From JAVJSD01 sp040219575 (lineage in GTDB: Bacteria > Planctomycetota > Planctomycetia > Pirellulales > Pirellulaceae): a stretch of DNA of 64,000 nt. The position numbers and the translations under genes were made by a program. Where the stretch lies: contig JAVJSD010000071.1 in the NCBI GenBank assembly GCA_040219575.1, positions 62,001 to 126,000 on the forward strand. Reading direction: 5' to 3'. The notes under the pieces are model-generated. The model was not told where the DNA came from. It saw only the letters and a list, made by a program, of their open reading frames with translations, and ran no database searches. Shown here piece by piece: positions 10,395-19,891 of this stretch. Within the stretch, counting starts at the first letter, position 1, and each line of letters opens with the position of its first letter.

Positions 10395-11831
10395 CTACTG
10401 CGGCAGGCGGTTTGTCTCGACCTGGGGGAAGTCGCCGGTGAGGGCTTTCATGAAGGCGACGAGGTCCTGCTTCTCCTGATCGGTCAGGTTCAGCTTGCGG
10501 ACGTCCTTGCTGAGGTGGTCGTTCGGGTGGCCGCCCTTGTTGTACCACTCGACCACTTCCTCCAGCGTCTTCTGGCTGCCGTCGTGCATGTACGGCGCGG
10601 TCTGCGCCACGTTGCGGACCGTGGGCGTCTTGAAGGCCCCGCGGTCCTTGTCTTCCTTGGTGACTTCGTAGCGGCCCAGGTCGGGCTCGTCCTGATCCAT
10701 GCCGACGCCCAGGTTGTGGTACTTCTCGTCACTGAAGTTGGGGCCGACGTGGCAGGCCGTGCAACCGCCCTTCTGGCCGAAGAACAGGTCGCGGCCTCGC
10801 CGGGCGCTGTCCGACATCGGGTGCGCCTCACTCGCCTCGAGCTTCGCCATGTAGTTGTCGTACAGGTCCGGATCGTCCTCCTTCAGGCTGTCCAGGTCGT
10901 CGAGCAGGTCCTTGAGCGTCGCCTGCATCGCCCGCACGGGCTCGTAGTAGTCGTAGGGCGAAGGGCCGGTCACGACGGTCCGCTCGAAGGAGGCGATCGC
11001 CTTGCCGACGTTGTCGATGTTCACGCCATCGGGAAAGATCTTCTCGAACTGCGTGCGATAGCCGTCGTTATTCTTGAGCATGTCGACGACCACCTCGTGC
11101 GTGTTGCCCATCTCGATGGGGTTGGCGATCGGGCCGACGGCCTGCTCCTCGAGCGATCCGGCCCGGCCGTCCCAGAATTGGGCGTCGCTGAGGATGCGGT
11201 TGTAGCTGACCGGCGAGTTGCGATTACCCTCCTGGCCGTTGATGCCGACGCCGAATTGCGTGGCCCGGGCCCAGCCCTCGTCGGGATGGTGGCAATCGGC
11301 GCAGCTCACGGTGCTGTCGGCGGAAAGCCGCTTGTCGAAGTAGAGCTGCCGGCCGAGTTCGATCTTGGCCCGCGTGAGCGGGTTCTTGTCCAACCCCTTG
11401 ATGGCGGCCTGCCCCGCGTTGAGACCCATCGGCAGCGTGACGTCGAGTTCGACGTGGTTGACCGGATCGTCGAGCCAGCTTTCGATTTCCTCGACGGACA
11501 ACGGCCCTTCGCCGGGAATGCCGGCGGTCAATTGCGGGTCGCCGAGCATGACTTTCGACGGATGGGACGGGGCGGCGTCCTCGTCCTGCGGCGGTTCGCC
11601 GTCGGCGTCCTGTGGTGCACCATCGGCATCCGCGGCACTTGCACTGTCGGCATCATCAGCGTCGTTGGCGCCGACCCCCGCACCGTCGGCGTCTTCAACC
11701 GCGTCGCCGCCGTCGGCCGGGGTCACGGCGTTTTGATCCGCGCCCTCGGCGCCCGGCTGCTCGGCGGGACTACATCCCGCGATCAGGCCTAGCGTCAACA
11801 AGCAGAGGGAAGCAAAGAGAGGTCGTCGCAC
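10395..11831 (-). CDS. Di-haem cytochrome c peroxidase (MauG/CcpA-type) lipoprotein
   Basis: 478-residue exported lipoprotein reducing peroxide or acting as a MauG-like oxidase. The signal ends in lipobox LIAGC (Cys20). An Asp/Ala-rich low-complexity linker (about 24-90) follows, then the di-haem domain with CADCH (177-181) and CTACH (357-361) and late PTVRNVAQTAPYMHDGS, typical of the family. I chose the GTG at 11831 because GGAG lies 9 nt upstream and it gives a normal lipoprotein signal; an ATG at 11888 in frame lacks a site and adds a proline-rich lead. The true electron donor and substrate are unknown. Confidence 0.93.
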   Translation of the reverse strand: MRRPLFASLCLLTLGLIAGCSPAEQPGAEGADQNAVTPADGGDAVEDADGAGVGANDADDADSASAADADGAPQDADGEPPQDEDAAPSHPSKVMLGDPQLTAGIPGEGPLSVEEIESWLDDPVNHVELDVTLPMGLNAGQAAIKGLDKNPLTRAKIELGRQLYFDKRLSADSTVSCADCHHPDEGWARATQFGVGINGQEGNRNSPVSYNRILSDAQFWDGRAGSLEEQAVGPIANPIEMGNTHEVVVDMLKNNDGYRTQFEKIFPDGVNIDNVGKAIASFERTVVTGPSPYDYYEPVRAMQATLKDLLDDLDSLKEDDPDLYDNYMAKLEASEAHPMSDSARRGRDLFFGQKGGCTACHVGPNFSDEKYHNLGVGMDQDEPDLGRYEVTKEDKDRGAFKTPTVRNVAQTAPYMHDGSQKTLEEVVEWYNKGGHPNDHLSKDVRKLNLTDQEKQDLVAFMKALTGDFPQVETNRLPQ

Positions 11832-12025
11832 GGCTGGAAACTCCAGTGAAATGGTGGGAGGCGGTGGCGGGAGACGTCGTCGATACATTGGTACGCATAC
11901 GTCTCATGGCATTATAGCCAAGCCGTCCCGTGCGGCGAGTCGATCGATCGCGTTTTCCTGTCGAGCAGGACCGTGCGATATTGCACGCCAACACAGCGTC
12001 GACCATCCACAAAAGTGGGGAATCG

Positions 12026-12114
12026 CCGCCCGAGCCCGTTGCGCCAGCAAGGAAGGGTTCGCGTCGTCGGCGCGCAGCTCGAACGGCGCTTGGCCGACGC
12101 TGGCAGCGTCGGCC
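12026..12114. repeat. Two repeat copies in the peroxidase-glutamine synthetase gap
   Basis: Copy one (12026-12054) differs by a single base from the right part of the 1016-1064 element. Copy two (12092-12114) is a near-perfect palindrome, GGCCGACGCTGGCAGCGTCG and onward, matching 19819-19842 and 61413-61436. Next to it (12112-12146) is a short run of CACGAC/CACGGC hexamers. The rest of the 408-bp gap (11832-12239) shows no gene. Confidence 0.6.
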
Positions 12115-12166
12115 ACGACCACGACCACGGCCACGGCCACGGCAGGCGGGGGCTCAAGAAATGCGA

Positions 12167-12204
12167 AGCTGCTCCGCCACGCCCGAAGACGCGACGGAGC
12201 AGCT
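12167..12204 (-). terminator. Probable terminator of the glutamine synthetase gene
   Basis: A perfect 10-bp stem, AGCTGCTCCG (12167-12176) with CGGAGCAGCT (12195-12204), loop 18 nt, lies 36 bp downstream of the minus-strand stop at 12240. It is followed on that strand by TCGCATTTCTT, which is only moderately U-rich. Confidence 0.5.
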
Positions 12205-12239
12205 CGCTGGCGGCGGCAACTTAAGAGTCGCTTCGTGAG

Positions 12240-14510
12240 CTACTTGATGAACAACATTTCCTGGTAGGTCGGCAGCGGCCACAAGTCGTCGGCCACCAGG
12301 CCTTCCAACTCGTCGGCGTATTTGCGGACCGTCTCCATGGCGGGCAACACCACATCGCAGTAGTGCCGCGCCTCGGCCTCCATCGTCTCGGCGTCGCCGT
12401 GAGCGAGCGTCTTTTCGAGTTCGCCCAGGCTGTCCTGCAGGCACTTCACCAGTTCGGTCACCTTGTCGAGGGTGTCGGTGTCGAAATCGTAGCCGACCAT
12501 TTTCAAGTTGGCGCAGGTCGAGGCCAGTTCGTTCTGATAGCGGATGGCGGCCGGGAAGAGCATGGTCCGGCCCATCTCGATCGTCAGCTTGGCCTCGACA
12601 CTGACCGTCTTGCAGTACTGTTCGAGGTACGTCTCCAGACGGCTTTCGAGCTCCCGCGACGAGAGCACCCCGTATTTCGCGAACAACTCGGCGACCGCCG
12701 GATCTCCCAACAGGGGCAAGGCGTCGGCGGCGGTCTTCTCGTTGAGCAAACCGCGCTTGGCCGCTTCTTCGTGCCAGGCTTCGGAGTAGCCGTCGCCGTT
12801 GAAGATGATCGATTCCGACTCGTTGATGATCTCCGTCAGCAGTTTCTGCACCGCGCCGTGCAGTGCTGCGGGATCGCCGCCGGTCGCTTCCTCGAGTTTC
12901 GTGGCGCAGTAGTCGAGCGACTCGGTGATGATGGTGTTCATCGCCACCAGCGGGCCGGCAATCGACTGGTTGGAACCCACCGCGCGGAATTCGAAGCGAT
13001 TGCCGGTGAAGGCGAAGGGGCTGGTGCGATTGCGGTCGCCGGCGTCCTTCGGCAGCGGAGGCAAGACATCGACGCCGACCGTCATTACGCCCTTGGCGAT
13101 CGACGAGTTGGCGCCGCCCGTTTTGATCTGCTCGAAAATGTCGGTGAGCTGATCGCCGAGGAAGATCGAAATAATCGCCGGCGGGGCCTCGTTGGCCCCC
13201 AGGCGATGGTCGTTGCTGGCTGAGGCCACCACCGCACGCAGCAGTCCCTGGTACTTGTAGACCGCCCGAATCACGGCGGCGCAGAACACCAGGAACTGGG
13301 CGTTGTCGTGCGGCGTGTCGCCCGGGTCGAGCAGGTTGCCCTGCGACTTGCTGCCGAGCGACCAGTTGACGTGCTTGCCGGAGCCGTTGACGCCGGCGAA
13401 CGGCTTCTCATGCGTCAGGCAGGCCATGCCGTATTTTTCGGCCACGCGGCGGAGCGTGATCATCATGATCTGCTGGTGGTCGGTGGCGATGTTGGCCGAC
13501 TCGAACACGGGGGCGATCTCGTACTGACCGGGCGCCACTTCATTGTGCCGGGTCTTCACCGGAACGCCCAGTTTGTACAACTCCCGCTCGACCTCCAGCA
13601 TGAAGGCCAGCACGCGCTCAGGAATCGCGCCGAAGTAGTGGTCGTCGAACTCCTGCCCCTTGGGGGGCGGCGCGCCGAACAGCGTGCGTCCGGCGGTGAA
13701 CAGGTCGGGCCGCGAGAAGAAGAAGTGGCGATCGACCAGGAAGTACTCCTGCTCGGGGCCGGCCGTCGAGGCCACGAACGCGCCGTCGTCGTGTCCGAAC
13801 AACTTCAGGATGCGATGGGCGTGCTTGTTGAGCGCCTGCATCGAACGCAGCACGGGCGTCTTCTTGTCGAGCGCCTCGCCCGTCCAGGAGACGAACGCGG
13901 TGGGAATGCAGAGGGTGGTTCCGTTGGGGTTTTCCAGAATGTAGGCGGGGCTGGTGACATCCCAGATCGTGTAGCCGCGGGCCTCGAACGTCTGCCGGAT
14001 GCCGCCGGTGGGGAAGCTCGAACCGTCGGGCTCGCCTTGGATCAATTGGCCGCCGCTGAACTCCGCGATCGCCCCGCCGTTGCCGTCGGGAGAGAGAAAG
14101 CTGTCGTGCTTTTCCGCCGTCGCGCCGGTCAGGGGATAAAAGACGTGGGCGTAATGGGTGGCGCCTTTTTCAATGGCCCAATCCTTCATGGCCGAGGCGA
14201 CCACGTCGGCCGCCGAGGCGTCCAGCTTCTCGCCGGTCTCGATCGTCTTCATCAACGACTTGTAGACCGGCTTGGGCAGGCGGTCCTTCATCAGCTTGAG
14301 GCTGAAAACGTTGCAGGAGAAGAGCTCTTGAGCGGGCGTCTCGACGAAACTGAGGGGCGAACTGGTCGGGCGCCAATTGGTGACCGCTGCGATCGCCGCC
14401 ATCCGGGCCGACGAACCGACGAATGTGCTAGAGCCCGTCCGCGCCGACGCGGTGCCGTTTCCGCTGCCATTGGTCGAGGTTTTGACTCCCCTCGAAACAT
14501 TCGTACTCAC
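12240..14510 (-). CDS. glnN: Glutamine synthetase type III
   Basis: Makes glutamine from glutamate, ammonia and ATP. At 756 residues it has the length of the GSIII class, far longer than GlnA (about 470). Class features: SRGVKTSTNGSG lead, then FSCNVFSLKLMKDRLPK, KGATHYAHVFYPLTG, STAGPEQEYFLVD, the ATP/glutamate-site segments GVNGSGKHVNWSLG and NRTSPFAFTGNRFEFRAVGS, and the C-terminal helical region. The GTG at 14510 is chosen over an ATG at 14573 because AAGGAG lies 7 nt upstream and the intervening 21 codons look non-coding. No PII or amt gene is close by. It appears to be transcribed alone. Confidence 0.96.
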   Translation of the reverse strand: MSTNVSRGVKTSTNGSGNGTASARTGSSTFVGSSARMAAIAAVTNWRPTSSPLSFVETPAQELFSCNVFSLKLMKDRLPKPVYKSLMKTIETGEKLDASAADVVASAMKDWAIEKGATHYAHVFYPLTGATAEKHDSFLSPDGNGGAIAEFSGGQLIQGEPDGSSFPTGGIRQTFEARGYTIWDVTSPAYILENPNGTTLCIPTAFVSWTGEALDKKTPVLRSMQALNKHAHRILKLFGHDDGAFVASTAGPEQEYFLVDRHFFFSRPDLFTAGRTLFGAPPPKGQEFDDHYFGAIPERVLAFMLEVERELYKLGVPVKTRHNEVAPGQYEIAPVFESANIATDHQQIMMITLRRVAEKYGMACLTHEKPFAGVNGSGKHVNWSLGSKSQGNLLDPGDTPHDNAQFLVFCAAVIRAVYKYQGLLRAVVASASNDHRLGANEAPPAIISIFLGDQLTDIFEQIKTGGANSSIAKGVMTVGVDVLPPLPKDAGDRNRTSPFAFTGNRFEFRAVGSNQSIAGPLVAMNTIITESLDYCATKLEEATGGDPAALHGAVQKLLTEIINESESIIFNGDGYSEAWHEEAAKRGLLNEKTAADALPLLGDPAVAELFAKYGVLSSRELESRLETYLEQYCKTVSVEAKLTIEMGRTMLFPAAIRYQNELASTCANLKMVGYDFDTDTLDKVTELVKCLQDSLGELEKTLAHGDAETMEAEARHYCDVVLPAMETVRKYADELEGLVADDLWPLPTYQEMLFIK

Positions 14511-14919
14511 TAAGGTTCTCCTTCCTGCATCCGCAGGATCTGCGAAGGGGTCGCACGGACCGCTTCGAAACAAACTGAGAGGTAAGTTGCTCCTTCCCTG
14601 GACGCCGCCACGCGAGCAGTCCGTTGCCGCTGCCCGAGGTTAGGGCAACCCGTGTGCCGCCGTTGCCAAAAAACCGCGTCACCGGAAGAGCGTGGAGTGA
14701 TCAGCGCAAAAGTTCGATAAAGAGATCATTTCGGGCCGAGCCCCAAACAGGCCCAACTCCCTTGTGGGGAGCGTGGGTGCCGCGCATCTGCGCAGCGGAT
14801 GCAAGGATAAGTGGCGAAGTGTGCGGCACTTGGGCGGCCTACTTTCCCAGTCTCTCTTGACGCTCGCCGAGGCTTGCGACTAATACCTCCCCGCTGAAAG
14901 CATTGCCAGGAGACGCTGC
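14511..14919. other. 409-bp divergent intergenic region
   Basis: Lies between the minus-strand glutamine synthetase gene and the plus-strand TPR gene, so it should hold both promoters. No convincing gene, structured RNA or repeat family was recognised. Confidence 0.5.
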
Positions 14920-17322
14920 ATGGATGCGTGGTTCGGAAAGTGGGCGGTTTTGTCGTTGCTCCTCGCAGGCGCCGCCGTCGCCCAGGACAACCCGTTTGGC
15001 CCCGGCGTGATCATCGGGGGAACGCCGCCGATGCCCCGCGCCGAGCGTCGGGACGAGTTGGGCGGCGGATCGCCGATGCGGGTGACGATCGAATCGCGCC
15101 CGTCGGATGCGACGCTGCCTCTCGAGTTGGAGCGGCTCTCCGCGCAGCGACGGGAGCTACTGGCCAAGATTCTTCAATCGCGGCGAACGCAGGACGCGGC
15201 CGCCGAATGGGAGGCGCTGACGGCGCTGCGCGGCGTGGAGACAAAGCTGCTCGTGGAGGCGGAGCGTCTGCCGCAGTTCGATCCGCGCGACCTGGCCTGG
15301 TTGCGACAGCAGCACGTCAATCTCTTGAAGCAACTTGGCGACGCCTACGAACATCGCGACTTAGGCGCCTGCGAAGCGGCTTGGCGCGAGGCGGCCGGGC
15401 ATCTTGAAAAACTCCACGGACGAGACCACTGGGCTCCGCGTCACGCGTGGTTCGAGGTGCATCACGCGCAGGCCCTGCGAGGTCTCAACGACGCCGATCG
15501 ACGACGTCTCGCCGAGGCCGACGAGGCCCTGCTGCGGGCGAACGCGTTGTTGCAGCAGGGCGCGGTCGCCAAGGCCCGCGAGGAGGCGCGCCAGGCGTAC
15601 GAAACGCGCGCCGCCCTGTTTGGCGGCGGACATCCCCGGACGGCCGAGGTGTGGAACGTGGTGGGATTGATTCTGGCCGAACAGGGCGCTTGGCGCGACG
15701 CCGAAGAGGCGTTCCGCCGCTCGGCCGCCGCGGTTGAACAGACCTTCGGCGGCGAGGATCTGCAACTCGCGGTGACGTTGGCCAACCAGGCCGACGCCTT
15801 GCGCGAGATGGCGCGCAATGAACCGGCCGAGACGATTCAACGCAAGGCCCTGGCCGTGATTACCGCCTCGCTGGGAAAACAGAGCGCCGCGTATGCGACG
15901 GCCGTCAACCAGTTGAGCCTGATTCGCTTGGCGCGGGGCGATGTGAAAGAGGCCGCCGAGCTGGCTCGCGAGGCGGCGGAGATTCTCGAGAAATCGGCGG
16001 ACGCCCAACCGCAGCAGTTCGCCGCCGTGCTCAGCAATCTGTCTTCTCTCGCCGTGAAGCAGGGAACGCCGGCCGAGGCCGAAGCGCCCGCGCGGAAGGC
16101 CGCCGAACTGATCAGCGCCTCCTACAGCGCCAAGCACCCGCTCTACGCCAAGTCGCTGAATAACCTGGGACACCTGCTGGCCAGCCTGGGACGCTACAAC
16201 GAGGCGGCCGAGTTGTTTCTTCGCGCGCTGGAGATCTACGACGCCTCGGTGGGCGCCAGTCATCCCGACCGGGCGGCGGTGCTGATCAACCTGGCCTATC
16301 TCCGGCAGGAGCAGGGACAACTCTCCAGCGCCGAGCAGCGGCTCCGCGACGCGGCGTTGGCCCTCGAACAGTCCGTCGGACAGGATCATCCCGCCTACGC
16401 CACGGCGCTCAACAATTTAGCGCTCGTGCAAATCGAATTGGGACGTCTCGACGATGCGGCGCGGCTGCTGTTGCGGGCGATCGAGATTCAGCGCCGCACG
16501 CTCGGCGACAAGCACCCCAACTACCTCGTTTCGCTGGAGAATTCGATTCGCCTGCAAAACGCTCGACGCAACCCGCAACCCGTCAAGGCGTTGATCCTGC
16601 AAGCCGCGAAGGTTGCGATCGAGATGTTCGGCGAGAAGCACCCGGAGTACGGGCGTCACCTGGTGCAACTCGGGCAGTTCGCGAACGACGCACAAGAGTA
16701 CGGATTGGCCGAGAGCCTGTTGTTGCAGGGCGTCGGATTGCTGGGAGAGAAACTTGGTGAGAAACACCCCGACTACGCTCGGGCGGCGGTGGCGTTGGGG
16801 CGTGTATACGTGACCACGCAAGACGGGCAGCGGGGCGAGGCGTTGCTGGACAAGGGCGTGGCCGTTCTGGCGGAGACGCTGGGCGGAAAGCATCCCGAGT
16901 ACGCCAGGGCGTTGTCGACGATGGGCGAGTTCTACCAGGCCGCGCGGCGATTCGACGAGGCCGAGTCGGTGCTCGGCGAGGCCTCCGCGCTGTTGGCCGA
17001 CAAGTTGGGCAAGAAGCATCCGCGCTATGCTCGGGGACTGCGGCAGATCGCTTCGCTGGCGGCCGCCCAAGGCGATCCGCAGCGCGCGGAGAAGTTGCTT
17101 GTGGAGTCGACGGCGATCCTGGCGGAGTCGCTCGGCACGCGGCACCCCGAGTACGCCGAGACGTTGGAGCGATTGTCCGCGGTCTACCAGGTGCTAAGCC
17201 AACCCGATCGCGCGGAGCAGTTGCATCAGGAGTCGCGACGCATTCTCGAGCAATTCGCGCGCGAAATGGAAAGCGAGGCTCTTGAACGCCTCGGCCGAGC
17301 CTTCCAGCCGGTGCTGCGATAG
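14920..17322 (+). CDS. Secreted TPR-repeat protein (kinesin-light-chain-like repeats)
   Basis: 800-residue exported protein. A signal peptide (MDAWFGKWAVLSLLLAGAAVAQ) and a Pro/Gly-rich stretch are followed by a helical region to about 190, then a long series of roughly 42-residue TPR units to the C-terminus. Most units carry a G-x-KHPxYA or GxxHPxxA signature, for example GEKHPEYGRHLVQLG, GEKHPDYARAAVALG and GGKHPEYARALSTMG, the TPR_12/kinesin light chain pattern. Such proteins are scaffolds for protein contact; the partner is unknown. The start ATG at 14920 has AGGAG about 10 nt upstream. Confidence 0.9.
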   Translation: MDAWFGKWAVLSLLLAGAAVAQDNPFGPGVIIGGTPPMPRAERRDELGGGSPMRVTIESRPSDATLPLELERLSAQRRELLAKILQSRRTQDAAAEWEALTALRGVETKLLVEAERLPQFDPRDLAWLRQQHVNLLKQLGDAYEHRDLGACEAAWREAAGHLEKLHGRDHWAPRHAWFEVHHAQALRGLNDADRRRLAEADEALLRANALLQQGAVAKAREEARQAYETRAALFGGGHPRTAEVWNVVGLILAEQGAWRDAEEAFRRSAAAVEQTFGGEDLQLAVTLANQADALREMARNEPAETIQRKALAVITASLGKQSAAYATAVNQLSLIRLARGDVKEAAELAREAAEILEKSADAQPQQFAAVLSNLSSLAVKQGTPAEAEAPARKAAELISASYSAKHPLYAKSLNNLGHLLASLGRYNEAAELFLRALEIYDASVGASHPDRAAVLINLAYLRQEQGQLSSAEQRLRDAALALEQSVGQDHPAYATALNNLALVQIELGRLDDAARLLLRAIEIQRRTLGDKHPNYLVSLENSIRLQNARRNPQPVKALILQAAKVAIEMFGEKHPEYGRHLVQLGQFANDAQEYGLAESLLLQGVGLLGEKLGEKHPDYARAAVALGRVYVTTQDGQRGEALLDKGVAVLAETLGGKHPEYARALSTMGEFYQAARRFDEAESVLGEASALLADKLGKKHPRYARGLRQIASLAAAQGDPQRAEKLLVESTAILAESLGTRHPEYAETLERLSAVYQVLSQPDRAEQLHQESRRILEQFAREMESEALERLGRAFQPVLR

Positions 17323-17431
17323 CTTGCCGCCTACGGCGTGCTTGAAATGGTGCGCGCCGCGACGCAGAATGTAGGGCCTGAGCAAGCTTCCCTTGCATGT
17401 CCGCCCTCTCCCTGTAGTCGAGGTGATCTCC

Positions 17432-18448
17432 ATGCCGTCGCGATTTCCGCGTGCCGTGTTCGCCCCCGTCGTGCCTTTCGCCATTAGCGTCTTGCTGATG
17501 CTGGTCGTCTCGGCAGGCAACGCCGCCGGTCCCAAGATCGCCGACCCGGCCCAAGTCGACGACGACTACGCCCTGCAGGGTGAATACGTCGGCATGCTCG
17601 ACACGCCCGACGGCAAGCAAAAGTTCGGCGCGCAGATCGTCGCTCAGGGCGAGGGCGTGTTCAACGTCGTCGGCTATCACGGGGGACTGCCGGGAGACGG
17701 CTGGAACGGCGAGCAGCGCGTGCGGATCGACAACGTCAAGGCGGAAAACGGCGTGCTCCAATTCAAAGACAAGCACGGCTCGGGCGTGCTGAAAGACGGA
17801 GTGATTACCTGCACGCTGGCCGGCAGCGACAAGCCGTCGGGCAAGCTGCGTCGTGTGGAGCGGACCAGTCCCACGCTGGGCGCCATGCCGCCTCCAGGCG
17901 CGGTCGTGCTGTTCGACGGCAGCAGCGCCGACGCGTTCAAGGGGGGCCGAGTGACCGACGACGGCCTGCTGATGGAGGGCGTCACCAGCCAGCGCACATT
18001 CGGCGACCACTCGCTGCACATCGAATTCCGTCTGCCGTATCAACCGCAAGATCGCGGCCAGGGCCGCGGCAACAGCGGCATCTACTTGCAGGGACGCTAC
18101 GAGGTGCAGATGCTCGATTCCTTCGGCCTCGAGGGCAAGGACAACGAGTGCGGCGGCATCTACACCGTCCGCGAGCCGAACGTCAACATGTGCCTGCCGC
18201 CGCTCGTGTGGCAAACCTACGATATCGACTTCACCGCCGCCAAGTACGACGACGGCAAACTGGTGGCGCCGCCGAAGGCGACCGTCCGCCACAACGGCGT
18301 GCTGATCCACGAAGATGTCGAACTAAGCCCCACCGAAGGCACCCGCGCCGCGCCGGTCAAGGCGGGCCCCGAACCGGGGCCGGTCTACCTGCAAAATCAC
18401 GGCTGCCCGGTGCGGTACCGGAACATCTGGGTCGTGGAGAAGAAGTGA
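17432..18448 (+). CDS. DUF1080 (3-keto-disaccharide hydrolase-type) secreted protein
   Basis: 338-residue exported protein. A signal segment (FAPVVPFAISVLLMLVVSAGNAAG) is followed by an N-terminal beta region (about 45-140) and then DUF1080, a concanavalin-like fold: VVLFDGSSADAFKGG, FGDHSLHIEFRLPY, GRGNSGIYLQGRYEVQMLDS, with the ending GCPVRYRNIWVVEKK. In planctomycetes and Bacteroidota this domain occurs in sugar-degrading proteins and was assigned to 3-keto-glycoside hydrolysis. The ATG at 17432 has GAGGTG 6 nt upstream. The next gene is an oxidoreductase of a family that makes 3-keto sugars, which fits a shared role. Confidence 0.9.
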   Translation: MPSRFPRAVFAPVVPFAISVLLMLVVSAGNAAGPKIADPAQVDDDYALQGEYVGMLDTPDGKQKFGAQIVAQGEGVFNVVGYHGGLPGDGWNGEQRVRIDNVKAENGVLQFKDKHGSGVLKDGVITCTLAGSDKPSGKLRRVERTSPTLGAMPPPGAVVLFDGSSADAFKGGRVTDDGLLMEGVTSQRTFGDHSLHIEFRLPYQPQDRGQGRGNSGIYLQGRYEVQMLDSFGLEGKDNECGGIYTVREPNVNMCLPPLVWQTYDIDFTAAKYDDGKLVAPPKATVRHNGVLIHEDVELSPTEGTRAAPVKAGPEPGPVYLQNHGCPVRYRNIWVVEKK

Positions 18449-18737
18449 GAAGGTGGTGAGTGCGGCGGTCGTATTCACTCCAAGCCGACGACTTGTCGTC
18501 GCCGTTTCGTGTGAAAGAGTGAAACGGACCACCCTTGCCCGCGCGAAACAACGTCGCGTGAGTTGCGATTCGTCGAAGCATCTCGCCACTCGCCCAAACG
18601 CCCCGCGACCACCTACTCACCTACCACTTCACGACGACAAGTCGTCGGCTTGGAGTGATTACGCCTTCGGCGATCACCACTCACCCCTCACCACTCACCC
18701 CTCACCCCTCACCCCTCACCACTCACCCCTCACCACC
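18445..18737. repeat. Full composite heptamer/palindrome element, abutting a start codon
   Basis: Heptamer-like GGTGGTGAGTG units lie near 18450. The palindrome TCACTCCAAGCCGACGACTT and onward (18475-18501) is repeated exactly in inverse at 18632-18658 (27 nt identical). The interior contains ACCTACTCACCTACCACTTC (18610-18629). The right arm (18676-18735) is a long CACTCACC/CCCTCACC array that ends directly at CACC-ATG of the oxidoreductase. Same architecture as 8801-9034. Confidence 0.8.
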
Positions 18738-19793
18738 ATGTCCTTCCGCATCGCCTTCCTGGGCATCGACAATCCGCACGGCGCCGGCTGGCGCGATCTG
18801 CTGCTGAACTTCCAAGACGAGGTTGAGATCACCGCCTTGATGCCCGGGTTTGGCGGCGCGACGACCAGTCTCGAGGAACGTCTGGCGCACGTGCCTCGGT
18901 TTGAAACCGTCGAGGACCTGCTGGCCAGCGCCGAGTTCGACGGCGCCGTGGTCGCGCTGCCCAATAACGAAGGACCGCAGGCGACGGCGCAATTGGCGCG
19001 GGCCGGCAAACACGTGTTGGCCGAGAAGCCGGTCTGCGGAAGTGCGGCCGACTGCCGCCAGATTATCGACGCGGTCGCCGAGAGCGGCGTCGCCTTCCAG
19101 GCCGGCTACATGTGGCGCTACGACGAGGGCGCCAACCGGCTCCGCGACATGCTGGCCGACGGCCGTTTCGGCAAGACGATCAGCCTGGAAATGACCTTCA
19201 TGACCAGCGACGTCAATCGCCGCGGTCCCTCTCACTACCTGTTCGATCGGGCGACCAGCACCGGCGGCTTCCTCAACTGGCTGGGCTGCCATCAACTCGA
19301 CCTGTTGTTCTACGTCACGCAGCAGAAGGTCGTCGGCGTGACGGCCCGAACCGGCGTCTTCGGCGACGTGCCGATCGACGTGGAGGACGGGGGCGTGGCG
19401 ATCTTCGATTTGGCCGACGGCAGCCTGGCAACATTCCTGGGCGGATACTGGGTTCCGCGCTGGGCGGGCGAATCGCACTGGTGCCTGCGCGGCACACAGC
19501 GGTGGGTGCACTGGGACCCCGGCCGTCGCGGCACCAGCGGCGTGTTGGAGATCCACGGCCCCCAGCCGCAGTGGTATGCCATGGAGGAGACCTTCTCGAC
19601 GCCCGTGGACGACGTCCCCGGGTACGGCGGGAAGCGGGGCCTGGGGCTCGTTCGCGACTGGCTGGATGCGGCGAAAGAAGGGCGCCCCTGCCGCAGCACG
19701 CCGCAATCGGTTTGCGATACGCTGGAGCTGATCGATACCATCTATCAGTCGTCGCAAGAAGGCCGACGGATCGAGTGCTCGATCGGCGGCTGA
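18738..19793 (+). CDS. Gfo/Idh/MocA family NAD(P)-dependent oxidoreductase
   Basis: 351-residue sugar-dehydrogenase-type oxidoreductase. An N-terminal Rossmann fold (RIAFLGIDNPHGAGW, VALPNNEG, GKHVLAEKPVCGS) places the conserved EKP near residues 100-102. The C-terminal alpha/beta domain has FLNWLGCHQLDLLFY, which holds the usual GxHxxD-like catalytic region (GCHQLD). No signal peptide, so cytoplasmic. The substrate is probably a sugar or inositol derivative. Start at 18738; the sequence ahead is repeat DNA without a Shine-Dalgarno site. Confidence 0.93.
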   Translation: MSFRIAFLGIDNPHGAGWRDLLLNFQDEVEITALMPGFGGATTSLEERLAHVPRFETVEDLLASAEFDGAVVALPNNEGPQATAQLARAGKHVLAEKPVCGSAADCRQIIDAVAESGVAFQAGYMWRYDEGANRLRDMLADGRFGKTISLEMTFMTSDVNRRGPSHYLFDRATSTGGFLNWLGCHQLDLLFYVTQQKVVGVTARTGVFGDVPIDVEDGGVAIFDLADGSLATFLGGYWVPRWAGESHWCLRGTQRWVHWDPGRRGTSGVLEIHGPQPQWYAMEETFSTPVDDVPGYGGKRGLGLVRDWLDAAKEGRPCRSTPQSVCDTLELIDTIYQSSQEGRRIECSIGG

Positions 19794-19818
19794 TGCACCG
19801 GCGGCGATCGCGCGGCTC

Positions 19819-19842
19819 GTAGCCGACGCTGCCAGCGTCGGC
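19819..19842. repeat. GTAGCCGACGCTGCCAGCGT palindrome
   Basis: A GTAG-headed 24-bp palindrome, single copy, 26 bp past the oxidoreductase stop. Related copies lie at 12092-12114 and 61413-61436. It could form a strong hairpin but has no U-rich tail, so it is not called a terminator. Confidence 0.7.
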
Positions 19843-19891
19843 GTCGCCGCCGGCGGCGAACCTCCCTCGACCAGAACCAAGGAGTCCTGCG

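Noticed and set aside
19819..19842. Intrinsic terminator after the oxidoreductase
   Set aside because: Strong hairpin but no U-rich tail, and the sequence recurs elsewhere as a repeat family.
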